Of a stretch of DNA of 64,000 nt, positions 1 to 9,662 are shown piece by piece. Under the pieces are notes generated by a model. The model was not told where the DNA came from and did no database searches. It saw only the letters and a program-made list of their open reading frames with translations. Source of the stretch: Ascarosepion bandense. Taxonomy: Eukaryota > Mollusca > Cephalopoda > Sepiida > Sepiidae. A program made the position numbers and the translations under genes. The DNA is taken from assembly GCA_037127315.1 (NCBI GenBank), contig JBBBDQ010000192.1, forward strand, positions 6,006,501 to 6,070,500, given 5' to 3'. Each line of letters begins with the position of its first letter. The stretch's first letter is position 1.

Positions 1-681
1 ATTTTTTCGTCTGAAAGAAATTGACTACATCAAGAAAATGAAAATGTTTCTGATGTAATAATTATGTAATGAATATGTATAAACCTTGGTTCCCCTTCAC
101 AGTAATGTGATTGGTTAGTGTCAGCCATAAATACAGACGAAGACGTGGACGCATAGAGGCCTACTACTAGAGGTCTACAGGTCTACGACTATTGGTCTAC
201 GTTTATTGACTACGCCTACGTCTCTGGATACGGCATACGACGAGTACCGTCCATTACGTCAACGTACTAAGTTGTTCTACCCGGTTACATTTGCCTAAAC
301 CGCTTATCTACCTCGAATTATATATCTATATATATATCCCTTTCCGGGACATATCAGTTTGAATAATAACAAAAAGTCTTTTTTTTTAAAATTAGTCTTT
401 GATTTGTGGCATTCTATCTTGGCATCCACCGATCATAACTTTCGAACTTTCTTTTTACTACCAGTTCACAGAAATGAAAAATTAAAATGAAAGAACTTAC
501 TCCCAAGTCTTGGACTTCTCACATAGGTGTGTTAAACTTGCCGACCCCTGATTTACACATATATCCCAGTGCTCCTCCCATTTTACAAAGTAATTGTAAA
601 AACTTGATTTGTCACTTTCTTAGTAAAATTGTCTCCGGCATTACAACGGAGATTTTAACTTTGAGAAAGACAGTAGTCATA
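1..681. other. AT-rich unique DNA with a GC-richer LTR-like core
   Basis: No credible gene. Bases about 110-290 are richer in G+C than the surroundings and contain a recurring GTCTAC/CCTACG word and a TATA-like CATAAATA at about 126. That composition would suit a solo LTR or another repeat core, but no partner copy or target duplication is visible. A 67-codon open frame at 487-690 has no recognisable motif and I treat it as chance. Confidence 0.3.
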
Positions 682-1163
682 AGTAGATAGACTAAACTAT
701 CGCCCGGTTTGACACTCCGCCCATGTCTATTGAACAGGTGAAGATGCTCATCCCTTGTTTCCTGCTTAGGATGCGGTTTCCGGTTTTCTCTTTTCCAATC
801 TTTTCACTCTTTTCTCTTTTTTTTTTCAATTGGAGTAGATAGACTAAACTATCGCCCGGTTCACATTCCACCCACGTCTATTGAACAGGTGAAGAGACTC
901 ATCCCTTGTTTCCTGGTTAGGATGCGGTTTCCGGTTTTCTCTTTTCCAATCTTTTCACTCTTTTCTCTTTTTTTTTTTCAATTGGAGTAGATAGACTAAA
1001 CTATCGCCCGGTTCACACTCCACCCACGTCTATTGAACAGGTTTCCTGTTTAGGATGCGGTTTCCGGCTTTCTCTTTTCCAGTCTTTTTACTCTTACGTA
1101 GCCCCCTGAGCATCAGTAGCGTTATCGCCTTGCTTGGGGTGATATGATTAAAAAAAAAAAATA
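682..1163 (+). repeat. SINE-2 tandem trimer
   Basis: Three head-to-tail units begin at 682, 834 and 986, an exact 152-bp spacing. Each starts AGTAGATAGACTAAAC and includes TCTATTGAACAGGT and GGTTTCCGG. The first two units stop at an oligo-T run followed by CAATTGG and fuse to the next unit. Only the third keeps the full 3' end (TACGTAGCCCCCTG, then GCCTTGCTTGGGGTGA and a poly-A tail). The tail matches LINE-B 3' ends elsewhere in the window. Confidence 0.8.
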
Positions 1164-1182
1164 AAAATACACACACATATTA

Positions 1183-1370
1183 TTAGGACCTTGAATAAGT
1201 TCTCGCTATTTTCCAGCAGATGACGTTCTCAGAACGGCGTGTGTGTAGTTTCAGATGGTAACGCATCTATAAGGAAGTACGAGAAGCAAGCTTGAAATTC
1301 AGTGTATGTCATTTCGCTGAACTGTAAATAATTTTGTTTTTCAAAGCATTAAACATGTCGGATTTCTTTG
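1183..1370 (+). mobile_element. mariner-like 5' end fragment
   Basis: About 170 bp beginning TATTAGGACCTTGAATA matches the sequence at 1880-2060 closely, through GAAGTACGAGAAGCAAGC to ACATGTCGGATTT, where the second copy continues into a mariner N-terminal domain. This copy stops just after the presumed start codon and is followed by Penelope-like sequence. Function is inferred only from the second copy. Confidence 0.55.
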
Positions 1371-1375
1371 TCTAT

Positions 1376-1770
1376 ATTTCTGAGATGAGTTAGTATTTAC
1401 AGTATTTACATTATTCGGGCTCTTGTCCTCATCTTTGCTGCCATTTATACGACGTTTCGGTCGTTGTACACTCCGGCCTTCTTCATGTGCTGGGATTTCG
1501 AACCGAACCCTTTATTACAATCACTAAAGGTAAGGCTACAAGAACATCGCAAGACAGTAACATGAGGGGAGATAGAAAAATCAGGCGTAGCTGACCACAT
1601 ATTGAGGGAGAAGAGGGATTACCGTCCCATATGGTATGAAGTTGAAATAATAGATACAGAACGCCACTGGAAACTACGTAAATTAAAGGAATAAGCATAT
1701 ATGCTACGTTACAAAAATCTTCTAAGCCGACCAAGCATAGAGATGAACATAATATGGGAACCAGAGAAAA
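1376..1770 (+). mobile_element. Penelope-like element endonuclease remnant (decayed)
   Basis: In one frame from about 1553 the protein contains GEIEKSGVADHI and later ERHWKLRKLKE, a stop, then YKNLLSRPSIEM and IWEP. This layout resembles the C-terminal part of GIY-YIG endonuclease domains of Penelope-like retroelements, which nick target DNA. The domain is 5'-truncated and has in-frame stops, so it is dead. The preceding 100 bp (CTGAGATGAGTTA, GACGTTTCGGTCG) recur at 44536-44630 and about 60300-60390, which marks them as part of the same repeat. Family assignment comes from motif memory; a profile search would settle it. Confidence 0.55.
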
Positions 1771-1879
1771 CTATTAATGACAAAAAATTGCTTTGTTAAA
1801 AAATACTAGAGAAAACCATTAACATCGAGAAATTGCAATATGAAGTCTGGTAAAAAAGGGTGACTGAACAATATATATA

Positions 1880-2200
1880 TAATGGGATCTTGAATAAATT
1901 CCCGCTGTTTCAACAGATGGAGTTCCAAGAATTGCGTGCGTGTAGTTTCAGATGTTAACGCATTTATAAGGAAGTACAATAAGCAAGCTTGAAATTTAGT
2001 GTGTGTCATTTTGCCGAAGTGTAAATAACATTGTTTTTCATAGCGTTTTAACATGTCGGATTTTGTGTCAAAGAAAGTGTATTTGCGGAGAATTTTACTG
2101 CACTGCTAAATTCAAAAGAAATCTCCATCTGAAGCACACAGAATTCTCGTTGAGACTTACGGCGACCGTGCTCTGTCGAAAGCAACATGCAGAGATTGGT
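1880..2200 (+). mobile_element. mariner transposase N-terminus, truncated
   Basis: The 5' end (GGGATCTTGAATAAATTCC) repeats the element at 1183. From the ATG at 2053 the decayed reading frame gives a helix-turn-helix-like stretch with SPSEAHRILVETYGDRALS and CRDWFRR, typical of the first DNA-binding domain of mariner transposases, with an in-frame stop in between. At about 2195 the mariner sequence ends abruptly and an unrelated interspersed repeat begins, so the catalytic DDD domain is absent. A nonfunctional 5' fragment. Confidence 0.65.
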
Positions 2201-2387
2201 TTAGAAGATGATATCGGAAGGAGATTGAAAGTACTTGGGAACATTGATAAATGAATGATAATAATATTTGTCAACGTTACAGGTCATTTCTGACATCTTT
2301 CAATTATAATACGCGAATGATTATCCATGAGTATGAAAGGATTTTATTACAAATAAGCAGAGACAATGTTTCAAATTTAATTAATCT

Positions 2388-2388
<1 letters not shown>
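2193..2388 (+). repeat. ~200-bp interspersed repeat (copy at 41928)
   Basis: GAAGATGATATCGG through TTTCAAATTTAATTAATCTGAC aligns over its full length with 41928-42105 at roughly 85 percent by eye. Both copies contain GAAAGTACTTGGG, AAATGATAATAA and GTCAACGTTACAG. This copy runs straight into a (CA)n array. No coding potential. It may be part of a Penelope-like terminal region, but that is a guess. Confidence 0.6.

Positions 2389-2447
<59 letters not shown>
2389..2447. repeat. (AC)n-(AT)n microsatellite
   Basis: Uninterrupted AC from 2389 to about 2434 followed by AT to 2447. Open frames here (poly-Thr-His, poly-Cys-Val) are artefacts of the repeat. Confidence 0.97.
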
Positions 2448-2449
2448 GT

Positions 2450-2704
2450 GGTCAACACAATATAACAATGCAAAAGGGTTGAACAGAATATAAAGCAATT
2501 AACCACCAACAAATCCCACACCATTTGAGAAATACCAAAAACCAAAAGATACACAAATAATGCAACGTTAATTAAACAGAAAAAATCACGTGCACTGAAG
2601 ATATTAAATTACTCCAAACTTCATATGAATACGAAAATATTGGGAGGTAGCAGCAGAGAAAACCTAATGACGCTGAAGTGTAAAGATATTATAACTGATG
2701 CTCT
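2450..2704 (+). repeat. microsatellite-flanking repeat (copy at 40025)
   Basis: Shares AAAGCAATTA, CACGTGCA, GAAGATATTAAATT and GAAGTGTAAAGATAT landmarks in order with 40025-40260. Each copy lies next to dinucleotide arrays, so a microsatellite-containing repeat unit has been dispersed. No gene. Confidence 0.5.
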
Positions 2705-2723
2705 TATATATATATATATATAC

Positions 2724-2784
<61 letters not shown>
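2705..2784. repeat. (TA)n-(TG)n microsatellite
   Basis: TA run at 2705-2729 followed by TG to about 2784. Confidence 0.97.
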
Positions 2785-2787
<3 letters not shown>

Positions 2788-3039
2788 ACACGAAGGGGAA
2801 CTGAAAAGTTCTCGCCACCCACTTCCCCGACTCTCTCGGACAAAAAACTATTTTCATGACTAAGTGGTAGAATTTAGTAGATAAAAGTTAGACAAGGTTG
2901 ACAAACAATTGTCCATACATGTTGAGGGGCGGGAAGAATATATGGTGTATACAATGTACTTTCATGGATCAAGATTGTTCTTCTGAGTCGAGCCGAGCAC
3001 TTTTGTGTTCCCTGTGCTTACAAGATGTAAAGAAAAATC

Positions 3040-3091
<52 letters not shown>

Positions 3092-3227
3092 ATATATATA
3101 TATATCCTATATATATATATATATATATTATATGCGCGTGTGTATGTATACGCTTATAATTCTCTCTCTCACATATAAGTCACTTTCTCTCAGTCTCTCC
3201 CACCCTCACTATCCCTACACACGCATA

Positions 3228-3274
<47 letters not shown>

Positions 3275-3275
3275 C
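2785..3275. repeat. unique spacer then (TA)n, mixed and (GT)n arrays
   Basis: 2785-3040 is unique sequence with nothing recognised. 3041-3130 is two (TA)n blocks split by GCGCA and TCC. 3233-3273 is a clean (GT)n run. Confidence 0.9.
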
Positions 3276-4559
3276 AGGTTTTACGCAATAAGTAAAAGCT
3301 TTTAACAATTTTTGTGTACAAACAGCGATGAGCCCGCCTTAGATGAAGATGGCACTAAATTTATTTTTTCGTGGCAACGGAGGGGAAAAAATGAAATAAA
3401 AGAGAATATTTTTCTTTTTTTTTTTTTTTACCTATAGCTCCGTGTTTTTTCTTCTCTACTCACATTAGAAGCATTTTCTTCCCGCTACTCTGATTCACAT
3501 GCCAATCAAGAGGAGGCGTTGCTCACGAGTGCCATTTTCAGCTAAAATCGACCAAATGTCTTTTTCAGGCTAAAATAATGCATTACGCATTTTTTGGTTT
3601 CTCCCCCGCCGCTTTTCTTTCTCTCTCTCTGTTTAAATATGTTTTATCTTTTAATTTCATAGACTTATATCCACTCTCAACACAAACACACGTACATACG
3701 CACACGAACACTAACATGCACAAGTTTTCAAACGTATGACCATATATGATATACGTTATCAATTGAGCATTATCATAACACAACCGTATGTAATTGTTTT
3801 ACACACACACACACACACGCGCACACACACACACATTCGCTGTATTTCTGCTTTTTAATAATAAAAATAAAAGCAATTTAAAATTTACTGTTTTTTTAGA
3901 AAAGGAGTCTAAAGATTCCCGTATATATCTTTGAGATAATTCCAAAGGAATCGCCCAATTTTTTCTCGTATAGAGTATTCTTGGAATTAATTATTTTTAG
4001 CCAGAATTTTATTTCAAATCGTGTCATTGGAGGGAAATATTTTTAAAACAGGCTTCGATGTTCGGAACGGCATAAAAAAAACACGAATTCTTTGTTTTGA
4101 CAAATTTGAGATAAATCTAACTCGATTTGCTAAATTTAGCTGACAAACTTGGAATTATCTAATGTCAGAAGTATTGTAGTTATTTACACATTTTGACTTA
4201 GTTTTACATATATATGTGTAAATGAAAAGTGAGTGTCAAACTCACCAATCAAATCTCTTGATTTAGCTGATCAGGTTTCTAATATTTACAGTATGAGAAT
4301 GTTATACGAATGTCATAAAAGTTATAAAAGTAAAACAGCCCCGAAAATAATGCCTTCTATTAATTTGACCCAACACAACAGATTCGAGGCTTGGGTGTAT
4401 GGGAGTAGTGGTTGGACATTCCTGCTAATTAGCCATAATTTGTTCTTCCCTTGTGACAGATAGCATCCGATCGACAAAAATGGCGCCTGACGTGAAAATG
4501 TAATTCATTATGCACCCATTGATAGTCGAATTCATTACATTAAATTACGTGCAAATAGC
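3276..4559. other. AT-rich unique DNA
   Basis: Nothing coding is supportable. It contains a short (AC)n block with a CGCG interruption at about 3801-3834 and poly-T/poly-A runs. The open frame at 4233-4463 has no motif. Confidence 0.5.
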
Positions 4560-4712
4560 CTTGGAAAAGGTATGAATCCATCTCTTCTCCACTTCCCAGC
4601 TATGGGCAAATAGCAGGACAGACCGGGTTACATAGCATTGGTTGGCAACAAGTCTACAGTAAGAATTGGAAAACTATTGCAGGAAAATCTTTACAACACA
4701 TGCGGTTGGGGA
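4560..4712 (+). repeat. SINE-1 fragment (body only)
   Basis: GGAAAAGGTATGAATCC, CTATGGG, AGCAGGACAGACCGGGTT and GGCAACAAGTCTAC match the central body of the SINE-1 copies at 7122 and 60693. The tRNA-like head and the hairpin 3' domain are missing. Confidence 0.7.
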
Positions 4713-5147
4713 GCCAAATAAACTCCCATTAAACTTCATCTAGTGTAGAAGCTGGCTAGACCAGACCAGAGTGAATGCCGCCACAAGTAGAAATACATTG
4801 ATAGTCATAGACACTTGCTGAACGTTTACGGGGGCCAAATATTGGTTGTTTACACAGGCAGAGGTGAATAATTCGTTTCAATGATCTTGATAGCATATTT
4901 CCATTAAAGATGAAAGATAGGGGATATGAATATTAACAATATGTTAATAAGTATAATCTTAACTTCGAAGGATCCGTATTAAATAGTAAAATTAAATAGT
5001 AAAATTGTCAATTGTGTTTGACGTACCCGTCAGTGAGGAAACGCATCTTGTTTTTTTTTCTTTTTAGCTCTGTATTAAAAACGTTTCTGGATTGGACCCA
5101 AAATCTAATCAGTTTGTGCCAGTGATGGGAGCAATCATCGCTTAAAG
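4713..5147. other. unique DNA
   Basis: Nothing recognised apart from AT-rich unique sequence. Confidence 0.4.
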
Positions 5148-5186
5148 TTTCATCCGAATCCATCTAACGGATGGATTCGGATGAAA
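5148..5186. repeat. perfect 17-bp inverted repeat with 5-base loop
   Basis: Arms 5148-5164 and 5170-5186 are exact reverse complements (TTTCATCCGAATCCATC) around the loop TAACG. The word CCGAATCCATC recurs directly at 5197-5207, followed by a diverged inverse copy, so this is a small cluster of the same motif. Confidence 0.9.
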
Positions 5187-5354
5187 TAGAATCTATCCGA
5201 ATCCATCAAGATCCGGATTCATCAGGATATCTTGATCACGGACAGATGAATAAACATACAAACGCGACCGAATAAAATACCCTCGCTTTAAGGTGGAGGT
5301 AATAACCAAGTAATCCATTTATGAACTAGGAAAACATTAGCAGGACAAAGTTAT

Positions 5355-5420
5355 ATTATTAGGTTGGAAAGAAATTCTTGTTACATTTGAGAATAGGAAA
5401 GAAACAAATGTTGTTTTGGT
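5355..5420 (+). mobile_element. possible mariner terminal fragment
   Basis: TTATTAGGTTGGAAAGAAATTC resembles the outer end of many mariner elements (TTAGGTTGG). No transposase or partner terminus is visible nearby. Confidence 0.3.
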
Positions 5421-5482
5421 CTTAAATGATAATATTTCTCGTAATTATCCATAAGATAATTCCACCTATTTAGCAAATTGTT

Positions 5483-5483
5483 G

Positions 5484-5550
<67 letters not shown>

Positions 5551-5560
5551 ATTCACTCAT

Positions 5561-5610
<50 letters not shown>
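5483..5610. repeat. (TCTA)n microsatellite
   Basis: Two long blocks, interrupted once by CATTCACTCATT near 5550-5562. First of many (TCTA)n arrays, all in the same strand orientation in this window. Confidence 0.97.
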
Positions 5611-6438
5611 ATTATAATAAATACAATTCTTTCACTGAAAAATCTCTCAGTCAACCTTATTAATTTGATTGAGCGATGGGTTCAGTTTTTGTTTGCCAAC
5701 TTTATTCTTAATAATTAAGTACTATTTCATGTTATTCAATTCTATTTACCATTATTTGCAATTATTGATTGAAAAGCACGAGGTGGCTTTTGGAATCCTT
5801 CTACGTAAAATATCGCAGCTCTGATCTGGAAAAGTTAGCGATTAAAGCATGAATCCGGTTTTCATTAGAGAAAAACATTCCCGTTATAGGATACAATTTC
5901 CAATATTTATCAATCTGCGGCGGGGGGTGGTTATAGGATACAAATCTTATATCATCCAACAATTAACTGCAAGGCAAAAAGTAACATTGCACAAGCGCAA
6001 AAATGAATCAGAATGACTGAAAACATTTTGGAAAAATCCAGACCAAAGCAAAAGTTCACAATCAAGGGTGAAATTTAATTTTGACATATAGGAAAATGAC
6101 TGGTTCCATACTAAAAGAAAAAGACGAAGCCAAATTTCGCGATCCGATGTTAAATTTATTTTCTAACCAATAATTTAAAAAAAAACTGAGAGAAAAATTA
6201 GCAATCAAGTTGAAAAAACTAAATGGCTATAAAAACAAAGAAAGACGAATCAGTCAGTCAAATGGTAGCACAGAGAGACGACACACAAGATATGACTAAA
6301 GAAATTTTAATTTGCCGACCTGGACGTAAAGTCGCATCACACATTCATTCTCCTTCTTCACTCATACGAATTTCTTTTACCTCTTCTTCCTCCTCAACAT
6401 TCTCGCGGTCAACAAAGAAGGAGAACACGACAACGATG

Positions 6439-6475
<37 letters not shown>

Positions 6476-6840
6476 GATACTTCAATTGACTTCTAAAAGC
6501 TAGTCTAATAAGTACAATTTCCTTTATTGCTACTCCTTCCTTTTAACTCTCTCACCATAAAAGAAGGGAAAGAACACAGACTCTATTGGTAACCTGTTAA
6601 TCGTTTTTACGTACACACTTTCTGTTACTATGAACTAGCTCTGGATTCAGTTAATCCTTACTACTATTTCTCTGGAACACTTAATTACGTATATTTTTCT
6701 CTTTGATCAGTTTCTTCTTACAAATTTGTTATTCTGTTTAGTTAACAAAATTTTACTTTAACATACAAAACAAAATATTTTCACATTTCATCATCCAGGC
6801 TTCACCCTTCTGATATTTTAAATTGGTAGACTTCGGTTGT
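5611..6840. other. AT-rich unique DNA with (ACA)n
   Basis: No gene supported. A (ACA)n trinucleotide run lies at about 6437-6474. The open frame at 6223-6489 that crosses it ends in poly-Thr and lacks any motif, so I do not call it. Confidence 0.5.
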
Positions 6841-7070
6841 GTTTGTCACAAGGCCAATTTGACAACCATAGCCGAGGCCCTTAGACGGTTAAAACGTCTT
6901 GCAACGATCGAAAAAAAGGTGAAACGCCAGGGGAATATTACGGCTGGAGTTACAAATATTTTTTCCGTGTTATCCTTGCTGTATGTGGCCTAGGGTTGTC
7001 AAGGAGGAGAACAAGATTTTTTTTTTTCATATTGACGCCCCTTTACCCAAACTTTTATGGTTACAATTGT
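6841..7070 (-). mobile_element. possible mariner-type fragment
   Basis: The word TTGCAACGATCGAAAAA followed a few bases on by GGGGAATAT recurs at 44806-44850 (TTTGCAACGATCGAAAAAGG, then GAGGAATATG), where the minus strand reads like the end of a mariner transposase. The match is short and no protein motif is legible here. Confidence 0.3.
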
Positions 7071-7121
7071 AAGCACGCCATTACTTTCTTTCATGGGACT
7101 CAGCTTCTGGGATCAGTTGTA

Positions 7122-7414
7122 CAGATGTGTGTTGTGGTGTACTGGATATCGGCTCAGAATGAGAAATCGGAGTGTCGAGTTCGAATACCAGTCGAATTCG
7201 TTTCATTCACTTCGAAAAGGTATTAATCCATCTCTTCTCCCTCCAGCTATGAGTTGAATAGTAAGACAGATTGGGTTCTACAGCCTTGGTTAGCAACCGG
7301 TCTACCACAGAAAATAATGTCAACCTACTACGGGAAAATCTTCTGTCTAGTCAGTCATGTCTCAAAAGAGACATGATCGCCCAAGCGTGTATCACGTATG
7401 GCAATTAACTGACT
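7122..7414 (+). repeat. SINE-1, full-length tRNA-derived SINE
   Basis: Head resembles a tRNA with a B-box-like GAGTTCGAATACC at about 7178. The body includes TTAATCCATCTCTTCTCC, AAGACAGATTGGGTTC and AGCAACCGGTCTACC. The 3' domain has a hairpin CATGTCTC-AAAA-GAGACATG followed by ATCGCCCAAGCGTG and GACTG. Such SINEs are transcribed by Pol III and copied by a LINE. Octopus tRNA-derived SINEs have been described, but I cannot say which named family this is. Confidence 0.8.
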
Positions 7415-7623
7415 GTACAGATTTATCCTTGTTAATCCTTGTTAGTTATTGCCGTATACCATTTATGGTATATTTAAACAACGGTTAGTTATAATCATAT
7501 TTTCATAACTGCATTTCGTTCCCCCAGACGAAAATTATTTATGATTCAACCGAATATATAAATATCTACTAATATTGGCAGATTTTATGTTTATTTACTG
7601 GTCATGCTTTCTTTTTTCTCTTC

Positions 7624-8140
7624 AAAATAAGGACGCATTTCAAAAGCTAAGCAGAGTATTGTGAGACAAGAAAATCTTATTGGAAACAAATAAATGACTG
7701 CTATGTGATACCTGTCCTTTTGAATGGCAGCGAATGTTGGTCTTTAAGGAAGAAGAAGAGGCTCAAGACAGCAGAAATGCGGTTCTACAGAAAGATGCTG
7801 AGGATACCATGGACCGAGCACTTGAGCAACGACGAGGTTTTGGAAAAGATGAAAACGAGAAGAAAACATACTTAGCATCAGGAAGAGACAACTGAGGTTC
7901 CTGGGACACGTAATGAGGAAGGAGTGTTTGGAGAATCTGTTACTCACAGAATGGATAGAGGAAAAGTGAGACAGAGGAAAGCAGTGCGAGACATATTTGA
8001 GGGGCTTGAGCGAATGTATGGAGGGGCGGGGTTTGGGAGAGATACCAAGAAGAAAGATATTAAGATCGACAAGGGACAGGGGCAAATAGCTCATCATTGC
8101 CTACACTCTGAAAAGACATTGCACATGAAGAAGAAGAAGT
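7624..8140 (+). mobile_element. LINE-A 3' fragment (frameshifted)
   Basis: Pieces in changing frames match the best LINE-A copy at 35085-35870: AFQKLSRVL at the start, then GMRKEG-like and FLGHVMRK segments, ending with GCCTACACTCTGAAAAGACATTGCACATG and a short (AAG)n tail at about 8127. This is the region downstream of the reverse transcriptase palm. Several frameshifts and stops; dead and 5'-truncated. Confidence 0.8.
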
Positions 8141-8614
8141 TGTTTGAAATAATTCTGTTAATGATGTCAAATTAACGCGATAAATAAAACATTGAATGTA
8201 TTCGGTTATAATTAAATCTTGCGTTACATAAACGATTAGTATTAATTAATATTAATGAAATAGCAATTCTTATAATTGAGTTTTGATTTTAAATTAACAT
8301 TAAATTCACAATATGTGATTCAGTTGTTGACACAGGCTTAATACATACCTATACACACATTTAAATGTCTTTATTTCTCTCTAAATTTAAATTCTTCGCC
8401 AATCGCCATCTTCTGTCTTCTTGAATCCTGTTCTTTATTGCCCTTTCTCCTCAATAACATTTTCTCATTCTCTTTCACTCCCAGTAATTAGGCATCTTGA
8501 CGTCAGTCACTTTCTCACTAACGTGACGTAGCTTCTGTCTTTTCTAGAAATATTTCCATGGCAACTGCTCTGATGGGCTTTTTTCCCTGTTGCCCCGATC
8601 ACGTTAATTTAAGC
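8141..8614. other. AT-rich unique DNA
   Basis: No gene, repeat copy or RNA recognised. Confidence 0.4.
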
Positions 8615-8913
8615 ACACTACTAGACTGTCATGGATATCGGCTTGGAACGAGAAATTGGAGAACCGAGTTCGAATTCCAGTTGAATTCTTTGCATTTACT
8701 TATGCGCAAATACCCTGTGGAAAAGTATTAATCCGTCTCTTCCCTCCAGTTATGGGTCAAATAACAGGATAGATTGAGTTCTATAGCCTTAGATGGCAAC
8801 CAGTCTACCGCAGAAATGGTAAACTACAGCGGAAAAATCTGCCCAGTCAGTCATGTCTCTTTCGAGACATGATCGCCCAAGCGTGTGTCACGTATGACAC
8901 TTAACTGACTGAC
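8615..8913 (+). repeat. SINE-1, full-length
   Basis: Same order as the copy at 7122: GGATATCGGCTTGGAACGAG, GAGTTCGAATTCC B box at about 8669, body, then hairpin CATGTCTC-TTTC-GAGACATG near 8852 and GACTGACT at the end. The loop sequence differs from the 7122 copy while the stem is unchanged. Confidence 0.85.
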
Positions 8914-8974
8914 TAGATTGGCATCTAGGTCCCACCCTTTTACCTTTGAAATAGTTAAATGTAGCCACCAATTT

Positions 8975-9215
8975 TACTCGAACAGTTTCTTTTCTCGCAC
9001 TTCTTGCTTGTGGAACCTCTTCCGTTTACTTGCTTCCCTAATAGCTACAATCTCTAAAATTTAAATTCAACATCAAATACCTTCTTCTATCGTCTTGAAT
9101 TTTATATTTTATTCTTTTTTAATACCTCCTGTAGCCAGTCTTTTCTTTCACTTTTCTCTCATAAACTAGTCGCAGTCCCGTCTTGCCTGAGATGAAATGA
9201 TTAAAACAAAATAAA
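8975..9215 (+). mobile_element. LINE-B 3' end fragment
   Basis: TTTCTTTTCTCGCACTTC and TGTGGAACCTCTTCCG correspond to the C-terminal 'RTS-LWN-LP' segment seen in the minus-strand copies near 32150 and 37960. The end GTCTTGCCTGAGATGAAATGATTAAAA is a diverged form of the LINE-B/SINE-2 tail. Strongly 5'-truncated. Confidence 0.6.
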
Positions 9216-9464
9216 ATGTGTGTATCTTGCATAAAAGAGGTATTACTGCTTAAATACACAATTTTAAAATTACCTGACCCAGCAGCAAACAAGGAAATTA
9301 ACACTACAACATTAAAAAATTAAAAAAAATCTTTTAAGTGATATTAACCACATCACATTGTCAGTTATTTCTAACGAAACTTCCATAAAAGAGGTATTAC
9401 TGCCTAAATACACAATTTTTAAACTTGCATTTTAAACTTGTTATCTCTTTAACAGACAGACTCT

Positions 9465-9586
9465 TTGTACTTATCAATGCTTTCTTTCCACCCCGATATC
9501 GAGCACTTTAGGATAAAACACCTATTTGCCAAAATACATTTTATCGGTAAAACCACTGAAAAAACAACAACCTTGGCGTTAAACAT

Positions 9587-9590
<4 letters not shown>
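9465..9590 (+). repeat. microsatellite-flanking repeat (copy at 39175)
   Basis: ATATCGAGCACTTTA, GCCAAAATAC and TTATC.GTAAAAC.ACTGAAAAA occur in the same order at 39175-39275. It leads directly into a (CA)n-(TA)n array here. Confidence 0.6.

Positions 9591-9661
<71 letters not shown>
9591..9661. repeat. (CA)n-(TA)n microsatellite
   Basis: CA run to about 9634 followed by TA to 9661, then a short purine-rich (GAGA) tract. Confidence 0.97.

Positions 9662-9662
<1 letters not shown>

Noticed and set aside
2251..2857. Open frames made of Thr-His, Cys-Val or Ile-Tyr runs (also at 3000-3300, 9449-9760, 17158-17370, 20441-20880, 48366-48818, 59805-60119)
   Set aside because: They are translations of dinucleotide and tetranucleotide microsatellites with no unique coding content.
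5478..5663. Ser-Ile-Tyr-Leu repeat proteins over (TCTA)n arrays here and at 13797, 14089, 22483, 22934, 24276, 45713, 63017 and 63240
   Set aside because: The tetranucleotide array is open in several frames by construction.
7744..8097. 117-codon minus frame
   Set aside because: It is antisense to the plus-strand LINE-A fragment at 7624-8140; the same holds for minus frames at 18057-18526 and 61765-62190 and plus frames at 12757-13082, 25773-26155 and 35127-35683.
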